Below are positions 35,460 through 43,608 of a stretch of 64,000 bases of DNA, piece after piece. Numbering within the stretch: position 1 is the stretch's first letter; the number at the start of each line of letters is the position of its first letter. The stretch lies in the NCBI GenBank assembly GCA_049472395.1, contig JBLIRR010000002.1, positions 248,001-312,000 on the forward strand, read 5' to 3'. The notes beneath the pieces were generated by a model. The model was given only the letters and a program-made list of their open reading frames with translations, was not told the origin of the DNA and searched no databases. Source of the DNA: JBLIRR01 sp049472395. Lineage in GTDB: Bacteria > SZUA-182 > DTGQ01 > JBLIRR01. Both the position numbers and the translations under genes were made by a program.

Positions 35460-38189
35460 ATGATTCAAAAGATATTTACCAAGATTGTCGGCAGTAAAAA
35501 TGACCGAGAGCTTAAACGTCTTCAACGCTATGTTGATGAGATAAATAGCCTCGAGCCTCATATATCAAAACTCTCTGATAAAGAGCTTCAAGCCAAAACA
35601 GGTGAATTTAAAAATAAATATCATGCCCATATGGACGCGGTTTTTGCCAGTGAAGGCATTGATAAGGATTATGCAAAGAAATTAAATCCCATAGTGCTGG
35701 AAGAAAAGATCGAACTTGAAAGAATTGAAAACATAATTCGGAAAGAAGAGGACTCTATACTTGGGGAGATGCTCTATGAGGCATTTGCAGTGGTAAGGGA
35801 AACAGGCAAAAGAGTTTTGAATATGAGACATTTCGATGTTCAATTAATGGGTGGAGTTGTTCTTCATGAAGGCAAAATTGCTGAGATGACAACTGGTGAG
35901 GGGAAAACCCTTGTCGCGACCTTACCCGTCTATTTGAATGCACTTACAGGAAAAGGGGTCCACGTTGTCACAGTGAATGATTATCTGGCCAAGAGGGATA
36001 GCGAATGGATGGGGCAGGTTTATACATTTCTCGGATTGACAGTTGGGCTTATTCAGCATGACATGAGGGATGATGATCGAAAGAAAGCATATCAGTCAGA
36101 TATCACCTATGGAACGAATAATGAGTTTGGTTTTGATTATTTAAGGGATAATATGAAGTTCCGTCTCGAGGACTATGTGCAACGGCAACATAATTATGCT
36201 ATTGTAGATGAAGTGGATAGTATCTTGATTGATGAAGCACGAACACCGTTGATTATTTCTGGCGAAAGTGATGTAAAAGACACTGATTGTTATCAAAAAG
36301 CGTATCAGGTTGTCAGACATCTTAAACGCGGCAGAGATCCCGTAAGTGATGATGATCATGAGGAAGACGGGGATTATCAGTGTGATGAGGAAAAACAGAC
36401 TCTTTCCCTTACAGAGGAGGGGATGAGGAAAGCAGAAAAATTCCTCGGAATCAGCAATTTATATGAAGAAGAGCATGAGGGAGAGATCAATGCTCAAAAT
36501 TTTGAATATATCCATGCGGTGAATCAGGCCTTAAGGGCAAAGGAATTCTTTGCTCGTGATGTAAATTATGTGGTGAAGGACGGGGAGGTTGTCATTGTTG
36601 ACGAATTCACCGGCCGGCTGATGCCGGGCCGACGATATAGCGATGGACTTCATCAGGCGCTTGAAGCCAAAGAAAGAGTGAAGGTTGAAAAAGAAAATCA
36701 AACGCTCGCATCCATTACGTTTCAGAATTATTTTCGACTCTATAATAAACTTGCGGGGATGACAGGTACAGCCGACACTGAGGCCCCTGAGTTCCATAAA
36801 ATATATAATTTAGATGTTATTGTTATCCCTACTAATCGTCCTCTCCTGCGTCATAATTATCCGGATGTTATCTATCGGAATGAACATGCCAAATTTAATG
36901 CAGTTGTGAAAGAAATTGAGGGACTCTATGCAGAGAAAAGGCCGGTACTTGTTGGGACAATAGCTATTGAAAAATCTGAAATGCTTCATGAGTTATTGAA
37001 AAAGAAGGGGATACCCCATAATGTGCTGAATGCAAAACATCATGAAAAAGAGGCTGTGATAATTGCAGAAGCAGGGCAACCCGGCACTGTGACAATAGCA
37101 ACCAATATGGCTGGCCGTGGGACAGATATTGTGCTGGGAGCGGGTATCCCTGAAAAGGGAGGGCTTCATATTCTCGGCACAGAAAGACATGAAAGCAGAC
37201 GAATCGACAATCAGCTCCGAGGACGTTCCGGAAGACAGGGCGATCCCGGCTCTTCACGTTTTTATCTCTCCCTTGAGGATGATCTGCTCAGAATCTTCGG
37301 AGGTGATCGTGTGGGCAAGCTCATGAGTTTTTTAAAACTTGAGGATGATCAACCCATTGAACATAAAATGGTCACCAAAGCAATCGAAGAAGCGCAAAAA
37401 AAGGTTGAAGCTCAACATTTTGAAGCACGAAAGCACCTCCTTGAATATGATGATGTCATGAATAAGCAAAGAGAGGTCATATACCAACAACGCAAAATGG
37501 TGTTGGAAAGTGACTCTCTCAAACCCCTTGTTCTTGAGATGATAGAAGACAGTGTGGATGATATAATTGAGCTGTATCAGGAAAAAGATTCGTTTGTCTC
37601 TGATTGGGATCCGGCAAGTCTTAAGAACATGCAGACCGAGCTTGCGAATCGATTCCTTATCAATTTTGATTTTCATAATGACGAGGTAAAGAATCTGAAA
37701 GCAGAACCTCTTGTAGAAAAATTGACTCATATGATTCTTCAGCATTATGAAGAAAAGGAAAAAGCCATTACTCCCGAAAAGATGCGTCATGTGGAGAAGA
37801 TGATTACGCTCTCTACGATAGATAAGCTGTGGAAAGAGCATCTTTTGTCCATGGATCATCTCAAGGAAGGCATCGGGATGAGGGGGTATGGACAAAAAGA
37901 CCCCCTTATAGAATACAAAAAAGAGGGTTTCGCCATGTTTCAGGCCATGATCGCTCAAATCAAATTGGATACGGTATCTCATATTTTCCATGTTCAAAAG
38001 GTGGCTGAAGAAGAGGAGAGGGAGAGAGCCCGAAGAGAAAATGTGCGGAGGCAATTGGACGCGGCAGCACGGGCCCAGGGAGAGGGGAGACCAAAGGGAG
38101 TAACGGTAAAAAAAGAGAAGAAGGTAGGAAGAAATGAACCCTGTCCTTGCGGAAGCGGCAAAAAATATAAAAAGTGCTGCGGTCAATAA
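35460..38189 (+). CDS. secA: Preprotein translocase ATPase SecA
   Basis: 909 aa. SecA drives export through SecYEG. Walker A-type MTTGEGKTL, the DEVDSILIDEART DEAD-box region, NQTLASITFQNYFRLY, the ATNMAGRGTDI helicase motif and LRGRSGRQGDPG are all intact. The C-terminus has the zinc SEC-C motif NEPCPCGSGKKYKKCCG, which binds SecB or ribosomes. AAGGAG is positioned 5 bp before the ATG. The downstream SAM-dependent gene starts 2 bp after the stop, so they are cotranscribed. An acidic insertion after RGRDPVSDDDHEEDGDY (residues about 290-310) is longer than in E. coli. Confidence 0.97.
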   Translation: MIQKIFTKIVGSKNDRELKRLQRYVDEINSLEPHISKLSDKELQAKTGEFKNKYHAHMDAVFASEGIDKDYAKKLNPIVLEEKIELERIENIIRKEEDSILGEMLYEAFAVVRETGKRVLNMRHFDVQLMGGVVLHEGKIAEMTTGEGKTLVATLPVYLNALTGKGVHVVTVNDYLAKRDSEWMGQVYTFLGLTVGLIQHDMRDDDRKKAYQSDITYGTNNEFGFDYLRDNMKFRLEDYVQRQHNYAIVDEVDSILIDEARTPLIISGESDVKDTDCYQKAYQVVRHLKRGRDPVSDDDHEEDGDYQCDEEKQTLSLTEEGMRKAEKFLGISNLYEEEHEGEINAQNFEYIHAVNQALRAKEFFARDVNYVVKDGEVVIVDEFTGRLMPGRRYSDGLHQALEAKERVKVEKENQTLASITFQNYFRLYNKLAGMTGTADTEAPEFHKIYNLDVIVIPTNRPLLRHNYPDVIYRNEHAKFNAVVKEIEGLYAEKRPVLVGTIAIEKSEMLHELLKKKGIPHNVLNAKHHEKEAVIIAEAGQPGTVTIATNMAGRGTDIVLGAGIPEKGGLHILGTERHESRRIDNQLRGRSGRQGDPGSSRFYLSLEDDLLRIFGGDRVGKLMSFLKLEDDQPIEHKMVTKAIEEAQKKVEAQHFEARKHLLEYDDVMNKQREVIYQQRKMVLESDSLKPLVLEMIEDSVDDIIELYQEKDSFVSDWDPASLKNMQTELANRFLINFDFHNDEVKNLKAEPLVEKLTHMILQHYEEKEKAITPEKMRHVEKMITLSTIDKLWKEHLLSMDHLKEGIGMRGYGQKDPLIEYKKEGFAMFQAMIAQIKLDTVSHIFHVQKVAEEEERERARRENVRRQLDAAARAQGEGRPKGVTVKKEKKVGRNEPCPCGSGKKYKKCCGQ

Positions 38190-38191
38190 AA

Positions 38192-38980
38192 ATGGAAAAG
38201 ATTATTACATTGGTGACTGATTTTGGTGACGTTGATTCCTTTGTTGCCAGTATGAAAGGGGTAATCCTTGAGATTAACAACAACGTGCACATCATAGATG
38301 TCACCCACAAGATAGATCCTTTTGACCTTAAAAGAGCAGCATTTTTAGTGTCACACTATTATAAATGTTTTCCAAAGGGGAGCATTCACCTCCTTGTGGT
38401 GGATCCGGGTGTAGGAAGCAACCGCCGCGCCCTGGTTGTCGAAACCTCGCGATACCTTTTTGTTGCACCTGATAATGGTATTTTATCTTATATTTATGAA
38501 CATGAGGAGGTAGAAACGTGTATCGCAGTGGACATGAAAAAAGATGGCTACTTCAGAGAACAAATAAGCAATACGTTTCATGGACGGGATGTATTTGCGC
38601 CTGTTGCTGCAAAGCTCTCTCTCGGCGTATCGCCCGAAGAGATGGGATTTCGTATCAGTGATATGATAAGATTTCCACTGCCCGATGTGACCATTGAAGA
38701 AAATAAGATAATCGGAGAAATAATTTATATTGATGGATTCGGCAATGCCCTCACAAGTATAAACGAGGCTGTGTTTAAAAAAAAAGTAGGGAATAGATTT
38801 CAGATCCATTTTCTTGATTTGACAATTGATACTGTCGTAAGGGCATATTCAGAGGTCCAATTGGGTGAAACAGGGGCCATATTCAGCAGTGAGGGATATC
38901 TTGAGATATTCTCAAATCAGGGTAATCTGGCAAAAAAGAAACATATTAAGGTAGGTGAGCCTATAATAATCAAAATATAA
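38192..38980 (+). CDS. S-adenosyl-L-methionine hydroxide adenosyltransferase (DUF62 family)
   Basis: 262 aa. Family members hydrolyse SAM to adenosine and methionine and are relatives of fluorinase. The N-terminal LVTDFGDVDSFV, the Asp/Arg pair in VVDPGVGSNRRAL and the His in TFHGRDVFAP correspond to the Asp-Arg-His set of the hydroxide-adding enzymes. YIDGFGNALTSI marks the C-terminal domain. The ATG at 38192 is 2 bp after the secA stop; an in-frame GTG at 38174 would overlap secA. Physiological role unclear in all hosts. Confidence 0.87.
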   Translation: MEKIITLVTDFGDVDSFVASMKGVILEINNNVHIIDVTHKIDPFDLKRAAFLVSHYYKCFPKGSIHLLVVDPGVGSNRRALVVETSRYLFVAPDNGILSYIYEHEEVETCIAVDMKKDGYFREQISNTFHGRDVFAPVAAKLSLGVSPEEMGFRISDMIRFPLPDVTIEENKIIGEIIYIDGFGNALTSINEAVFKKKVGNRFQIHFLDLTIDTVVRAYSEVQLGETGAIFSSEGYLEIFSNQGNLAKKKHIKVGEPIIIKI

Positions 38981-38996
38981 GGAGGAATCAGAGAGT

Positions 38997-39326
38997 ATGA
39001 CTAGGCATGATCTTGAAAAAATGACTGTTATAAAGCTTCGCGAAGAGGCACAAAAATTCTCCGATCTGAAAAGCACCCATAGCATGGGGAAAGAAGAGCT
39101 TATCGCCACTTTGATGGAGCATTTGGGCATTAAGGATGAAGAGACAAAGCCCCTAAGCCGCAAGAAGAAAAAAGTGAAAAAGAGCAAGGAAGACCTCAAA
39201 AAGGATATGAGCATACTTAAAGAACAAAGAAAAGAAGCTTTACTCGCAAAGAATGAAAAGGAATTAAAGGCTATTCGATACAAAATAAAAAAAACAAAAA
39301 GAAATTTACGGCGGTTAGCGGCATAG
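38997..39326 (+). CDS. Small basic protein with Rho-N/SAP-like N-terminal domain
   Basis: 109 aa. Residues 1-45 (LEKMTVIKLREEAQKF, SMGKEELIATLMEH) look like the Rho_N or SAP helix-extended-loop-helix fold that binds nucleic acid. The rest is a highly charged Lys/Glu helix, probably coiled coil, ending KKTKRNLRRLAA. AAGGAGG is upstream at a good distance. It follows the SAM gene by 16 bp and probably belongs to the secA operon. A nucleic-acid-binding role is inferred from the fold only. Confidence 0.75.
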   Translation: MTRHDLEKMTVIKLREEAQKFSDLKSTHSMGKEELIATLMEHLGIKDEETKPLSRKKKKVKKSKEDLKKDMSILKEQRKEALLAKNEKELKAIRYKIKKTKRNLRRLAA

Positions 39327-39437
39327 CTTAAGGAATCTCCGTCTCAAACCAGCAAGATTATACATGAATTTAGAGGGCCACAATTACGTCCTTGTGAAGT
39401 TTTTTAAGTATTAAAATATGATGAGTGGAAGGGCTCA

Positions 39438-40526
39438 TTATCTGGCAAATTTAATAATCTGCTCGGCTATTTTGTCAAGTGGTATTACAGCATCAACTGC
39501 TCCCGCTTCAATAGCCATTTTGGGCATGCCGAAAATAACACAGCTTTCTTCATCTTGAACAAAAATTTTAGCTCCCCTGGTTTTCATGAGTCTCGCTCCT
39601 GCCGTACCGTCTGATCCCATACCCGTCATAATAATGCCTAGAGCTCTTTCTTCATAGCACTGTGCTATCGATCTAAACAGATAATCAACCGAGGGTTTGC
39701 AAAAATTTTCAGGAGGATCATCTGTGACCCGTAATATAGTATCATCGCTCCCTTTTACTCTGCCCACCTTCATCTGTTTCCCTCCCGGAGCCAGATAAAC
39801 GCACCCTGGTGTGAGCTTTTGTCCGCTTTTACCTTCTAAAACTGTTATGGCACTTTTCTGATTCAATGAATTGGCAAAGGCGGCGGTAAAATCTTGGGGC
39901 ATATGCTGAACTATGATGACAGGGATTCCCAAGTCCTCCGGGAGGTCCGGGATCACTTTGGCAAGAGCATTAGGTCCGCCGGTAGATATGCCTATTACTA
40001 TTATTTTATTTTTTTTGCTGTTCTCATGTATATCTGATGAAATAAAATGTGAAGATTTCCTTTGAGGAATAAGTTTTTTCTTGCTTCTCTGGGTTATGGA
40101 GCTGACTATTTTTTTAGTGATAAACGCATTGATCCTTGGTTTTAATTGCAGAGCCAAATTCGCTTTATTTCCTTTGAAATCAGTGCCAAAGGGTTTTGTG
40201 ATGAAATCGACCGCTCCTAATTCAAGTGCCTGCATGGTAACTGTGGCACCTGCTTTCGTCAGGGAACTTACCATAATAACCGGGCATTGTATGCCTTTAT
40301 TTTTTAATTGCTGTAATGTTTCTAAGCCATCCGCCTCCGGCATTTCAATATCCAACGTAATAAGATCCGGCTTTAATTCTTCAATTTTAGCTAAGGCAAC
40401 CTTGCCATTTTCTGCTTCCCCTTCTACCCTTACACCAGGGATTTCAGAAAGTACATCAGTCAAGAGCATTCGGTAGAATCGCGTATCATCTACTACCAGA
40501 ATTCTAAATAATTTATCATGTTCCAT
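39438..40526 (-). CDS. cheB: Chemotaxis response regulator / protein-glutamate methylesterase CheB (cluster 2)
   Basis: 362 aa. The receiver domain has Asp-Asp in LVVDDT, the phosphoacceptor in ITLDIEMPEADG and Lys in ITKPFG. The methylesterase domain has Ser in GISTGGPNAL, His in QHMPQDFT and Asp in TGMGSDGTAG, so the triad is complete. It is divergent from cheA of the same cluster, sharing a 162-bp promoter region. It is more distant from the CheB at 2635 than a recent duplicate would be. No cheR is present in this cluster, so either CheR of cluster 1 serves both or one lies elsewhere. Confidence 0.95.
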   Translation of the reverse strand: MEHDKLFRILVVDDTRFYRMLLTDVLSEIPGVRVEGEAENGKVALAKIEELKPDLITLDIEMPEADGLETLQQLKNKGIQCPVIMVSSLTKAGATVTMQALELGAVDFITKPFGTDFKGNKANLALQLKPRINAFITKKIVSSITQRSKKKLIPQRKSSHFISSDIHENSKKNKIIVIGISTGGPNALAKVIPDLPEDLGIPVIIVQHMPQDFTAAFANSLNQKSAITVLEGKSGQKLTPGCVYLAPGGKQMKVGRVKGSDDTILRVTDDPPENFCKPSVDYLFRSIAQCYEERALGIIMTGMGSDGTAGARLMKTRGAKIFVQDEESCVIFGMPKMAIEAGAVDAVIPLDKIAEQIIKFAR

Positions 40527-40568
40527 AGCATGACCCTGCCTAAAAATTACCCTCTCTTTGTATCTTCG

Positions 40569-40595
40569 TTATCGGAAATAATTCTTGAAATATTC
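40569..40595 (-). promoter_or_regulatory. Sigma-28-like promoter motif before cheB2
   Basis: On the minus strand GAAT (40595-40592), 15 bp, TCCGATAA (40576-40569), 42 bp from the start codon. Its last ten bases TTTCCGATAA are mirrored exactly by the site for cheA2. Confidence 0.6.
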
Positions 40596-40619
40596 ATAAT
40601 AGGGATATTTTTTTTAAAC

Positions 40620-40646
40620 CAGAGAAACGACTAGAGTTTCCGATAA
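40620..40646 (+). promoter_or_regulatory. Sigma-28-like promoter motif before cheA2
   Basis: TCCGATAA at 40639-40646, 42 bp before the cheA start. The -35 position holds CAGA, a weak match; a TAAA at 40615-40618 is 20 bp away, too far for the usual spacing. The 10-bp TTTCCGATAA (40637-40646) is an exact inverted copy of the cheB2 element. Confidence 0.5.
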
Positions 40647-40688
40647 AAAGATAAGTCTTTCCTTTCTATTAGAAGGAGATTCCATTGA

Positions 40689-42986
40689 ATGACAAATAAT
40701 GACCCTGAAATCTTTAAAATTTTTATTGAAGAATCAAAAGAGCACCTCGACGTCCTCGAGCCTGGCCTGCTTGCCTTAGAAAAAGAACCCACAAATCCAG
40801 ATCCTGAGCTTATCAATAGTATATTCAGGGCAGTCCATAGCATTAAAGGAGCAGCAGTTTTTTTTAATTTGGGGAACATATCATACATCAGTCACAAAAT
40901 GGAGAATGTTCTCGGTTTGATCCGAGAGGGTGCGCTAAAGGTCAATCAAATGATTATTGATGCTCTCTTGCACGGCACAGATAAACTTAATGTAATGATT
41001 GAGACTATTGAAACCAGCGAAGAGGTTGATATAACTGATGAGCTGAAGAATCTGGATATGATATTGGGTAGCGCCGTAAATATTAATAAAAAGAATACAA
41101 AAGTAGCAAGAAAAAAAAGAGAACGTAAACAACAGGAATTACCGGAAGAGGCAAAGAACCCGCTTCTTGAAAATATACATAAAGATAAGGGTAACACAGC
41201 CGATGAAACCCTGCGAGTGAAGGTATCATTACTGAATGATCTGATGAATATGGTGGGGGAGATGGTTTTGGGCCGTAATCAATTAATGCGGATGACAACA
41301 GATATTGTCCATGATATTCATGGCCTTGCGGCAGTACTCCAGCATTTCAATATTATCACCTCCGCGCTTCAGGAAAAGATAATCGCTGCACGTATGCAAC
41401 CGGTAAATGTGGTATTCAGTAAATTCCCCCGGGTTGTCAGAGATCTGGCACATAAGTTAGGAAAATCAATAGAATTAAAGATTTCCGGAAAAGAGGTCGA
41501 ACTCGACAAATCAATGATAGAGAATTTGTCTGATCCCCTGACGCATCTTATCCGCAATTGCGTTGATCATGGAATAGAACCTTCACAGGACAGAAGCATA
41601 TCCGGAAAAGCCCCTACAGGACATATCCAACTTGCCGCCTATCATGAGGGAGGACAAGTTAATATAGATATTATTGATGATGGCAGGGGTATAGATCCGG
41701 AGATTATAAAACAAAAGGCCCTTGATAAGGGTATGATTTCAAAAAAAGAACTCGCCCGGCTTAATGAAAAGCAAGTATTGGGTTTGATATTTATGCCAGG
41801 TTTTTCTACCGCACAATCTATTTCTGAAGTCTCTGGCCGGGGGGTAGGGATGGATGTGGTGCGGACAAATATTGAAAAATTGGGAGGGACAATTTCGGTA
41901 GAATCTAAAATTGGTGAGGGAACAAGAATAAATCTCAAACTTCCCTTAACATTGGCGATCATACCTTCCCTTATTGTGAGTGTCCAAGATCAGCATTTTG
42001 CACTCCCACAGATTTCACTCGTGGAACTTGTTCGGCTAAAACCGGATGATGTGTCAAAAAAGGTTGAGACTGTTCAAAATTCGCCGGTGTTGCGCTTGAG
42101 GGATAAATTATTGCCGCTTGTCCGGTTGTCAGAGGTAGTAGGGATTGATCGATACTATGTTAATCCAGAAATGGGTGAAAAAGAAACTGAGAGGAGGAAA
42201 AGGATTGCTGACCGCCGCGGGTCCGAAACCTGTCCTGTAATTGAAGCTTTACCACCTGTTGAGCGACGGAGGCATAAAACAGATAGACGTAATATATTCA
42301 AAAATATTACAAGAATTTTAGTCCTTAATTGCAATGAAAATTATTTCGGCTTAATTGTGGATCAGATAAATAATAATGAAGAGATAGTGGTAAAACCACT
42401 CCCCCGGTTTCTGAAGGGTTTATCTTGTTATTCCGGGACCACTATTCTTGGCGATGGAAGGATTGCGCTTATTCTTGATATAAATGGTATTGCATCAAAG
42501 GCCCAATTAAAATTCGATGCAGTTGAAAAGAAGAATAAGGATTTAGCAGATGACAGAAACAACGAGATCATGAGAGAGGCCCAGAGTCTCCTGCTCTTTG
42601 AAAATGCTCCAGGGGAGTGTTTCGGTCTTAACCTCGATCTTATTCAAAGGGTAGAAAAGGTACCCATGACCTCAATAGAGAGAATAGGTGAGAGGGAATT
42701 CCTCACGAATGATAATAAAAGTCTTCGCCTGCTTCGTTTGGAGAAGTATCTTCCCGTAACCACTCCCTCTCGGGATGATGAAAAGGTATGTGTGATTATA
42801 CCCAAAATGGTCAATGTGTCCGTGGGAATCGTTGCCGCACGTATTCTGGATACCATTCATACTGATGTTGAGATAGATACACACACCATATGTTCCAAGG
42901 GAATCATCGGTACAGCTGTTATTAATAATAGAATAGTAATATTACCTGATATTTATTTGATTATAGAAATGGATAATCATCAATGA
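40689..42986 (+). CDS. cheA: Chemotaxis histidine kinase CheA with two CheW-like domains
   Basis: 765 aa. The P1 Hpt domain (1-105) has His50 in RAVHSIKGAA. There is no recognisable P2 domain. The P3 dimerisation helices (about 180-240), HATPase (LTHLIRNCVDHG, DDGRGI, SGRGVGMDVVR) and a CheW-like P5 follow; a second CheW-like domain occupies about 630-760 (LLLFENAPGECFGLNLDLI). P5 carries an insert near residues 498-540 with two RRx4DRR motifs (RRKRIADRR, RRRHKTDRR). The doubled CheW ending may let it scaffold the array with fewer separate CheW. It is the first gene of the cheA-ORF45-cheW-mcp operon, with all junctions overlapping. Confidence 0.95.
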   Translation: MTNNDPEIFKIFIEESKEHLDVLEPGLLALEKEPTNPDPELINSIFRAVHSIKGAAVFFNLGNISYISHKMENVLGLIREGALKVNQMIIDALLHGTDKLNVMIETIETSEEVDITDELKNLDMILGSAVNINKKNTKVARKKRERKQQELPEEAKNPLLENIHKDKGNTADETLRVKVSLLNDLMNMVGEMVLGRNQLMRMTTDIVHDIHGLAAVLQHFNIITSALQEKIIAARMQPVNVVFSKFPRVVRDLAHKLGKSIELKISGKEVELDKSMIENLSDPLTHLIRNCVDHGIEPSQDRSISGKAPTGHIQLAAYHEGGQVNIDIIDDGRGIDPEIIKQKALDKGMISKKELARLNEKQVLGLIFMPGFSTAQSISEVSGRGVGMDVVRTNIEKLGGTISVESKIGEGTRINLKLPLTLAIIPSLIVSVQDQHFALPQISLVELVRLKPDDVSKKVETVQNSPVLRLRDKLLPLVRLSEVVGIDRYYVNPEMGEKETERRKRIADRRGSETCPVIEALPPVERRRHKTDRRNIFKNITRILVLNCNENYFGLIVDQINNNEEIVVKPLPRFLKGLSCYSGTTILGDGRIALILDINGIASKAQLKFDAVEKKNKDLADDRNNEIMREAQSLLLFENAPGECFGLNLDLIQRVEKVPMTSIERIGEREFLTNDNKSLRLLRLEKYLPVTTPSRDDEKVCVIIPKMVNVSVGIVAARILDTIHTDVEIDTHTICSKGIIGTAVINNRIVILPDIYLIIEMDNHQ

Positions 42987-43120
42987 TGTTGGAAGAAGCC
43001 CGCAGAAAAAGTCTTGAATTCGGATTTACGAAGTATGAAACCAAACTTGACAGGACCGCTCTTCATAAAAAATTGGGACGTTACTTAAGCAAAGTATGGG
43101 GTAAAAGGAGGATTTATTAG
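42983..43120 (+). CDS. 45-codon ORF translationally coupled between cheA and cheW
   Basis: A 45-residue basic peptide beginning MMLEEARRKSLEFGFTKYE and ending KLGRYLSKVWGKRRIY. Its first ATG overlaps the cheA stop (ATGATG over TGA), and its TAG overlaps the GTG start of cheW, so both boundaries have the coupling seen in real operons. The cheW Shine-Dalgarno (AAAAGGAGG) lies inside its last codons. No family recognised. It may be a small array or signalling peptide, or a translated coupling leader; function unknown. The alternative is that it is chance coding between two genes, but the double overlap argues against this. Confidence 0.55.
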   Translation: MMLEEARRKSLEFGFTKYETKLDRTALHKKLGRYLSKVWGKRRIY

Positions 43121-43608
43121 TGGCTCAGTATACAACTTTCTATTTACAGGGGGCCCTATTTGGAATTAATATCTTGCATGTGAAAGAATTAAACCGACAC
43201 CTTGTGTATACATCCGTTCCGGATGGATCAGAATATATAAAGGGTCTTCTTAATTTGCGGGGGCATGTGGTCACCGTCTTTGACCTCGCAAAAAGACTCG
43301 GTCTTTCAGAATCGAAAATCAATCCCAAAACCCGAAACTTGATACTTCGCACAGATGCTGAAACAGCTGACTATTATAAACAAGGATGGCTTACTCAGAG
43401 AGTAGGCTATGACCCTATAGGCTTTCTCGTTGATGAAATAGGCGATGTGATAGAAGTGTCGGATGACAAACTACATCATGCGCCGGCCAATTTAGAAACA
43501 GTCGCAATGGACTATGTAACCGGTGTAGTAGAACTTGAGAAAGGACTACTTGTAGTGCTTAATATTGAAAAAATATTTAACATCCATAATGCAAAGGAGA
43601 TGGTGTAA
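43120..43608 (+). CDS. cheW: Chemotaxis adaptor CheW
   Basis: 162 aa, a single CheW SH3-like domain. GALFGINILHVKELNR and the LLNLRGHVVTVFDLAKRLGL block are typical, as are FLVDEIGDV and the closing VVLNIEKIF. It links chemoreceptors to CheA. The start is GTG at 43120, supported by AAAAGGAGG eight bases upstream and by overlap with the preceding TAG. The chemoreceptor gene starts within its stop (TAATG). Confidence 0.95.
   Translation: MAQYTTFYLQGALFGINILHVKELNRHLVYTSVPDGSEYIKGLLNLRGHVVTVFDLAKRLGLSESKINPKTRNLILRTDAETADYYKQGWLTQRVGYDPIGFLVDEIGDVIEVSDDKLHHAPANLETVAMDYVTGVVELEKGLLVVLNIEKIFNIHNAKEMV

Noticed and set aside
37332..38186. 284-codon minus-strand frame opposite the 3' end of secA
   Set aside because: Antisense shadow of SecA; hydrophobic, Phe/Leu-rich translation typical of reading coding DNA backwards.
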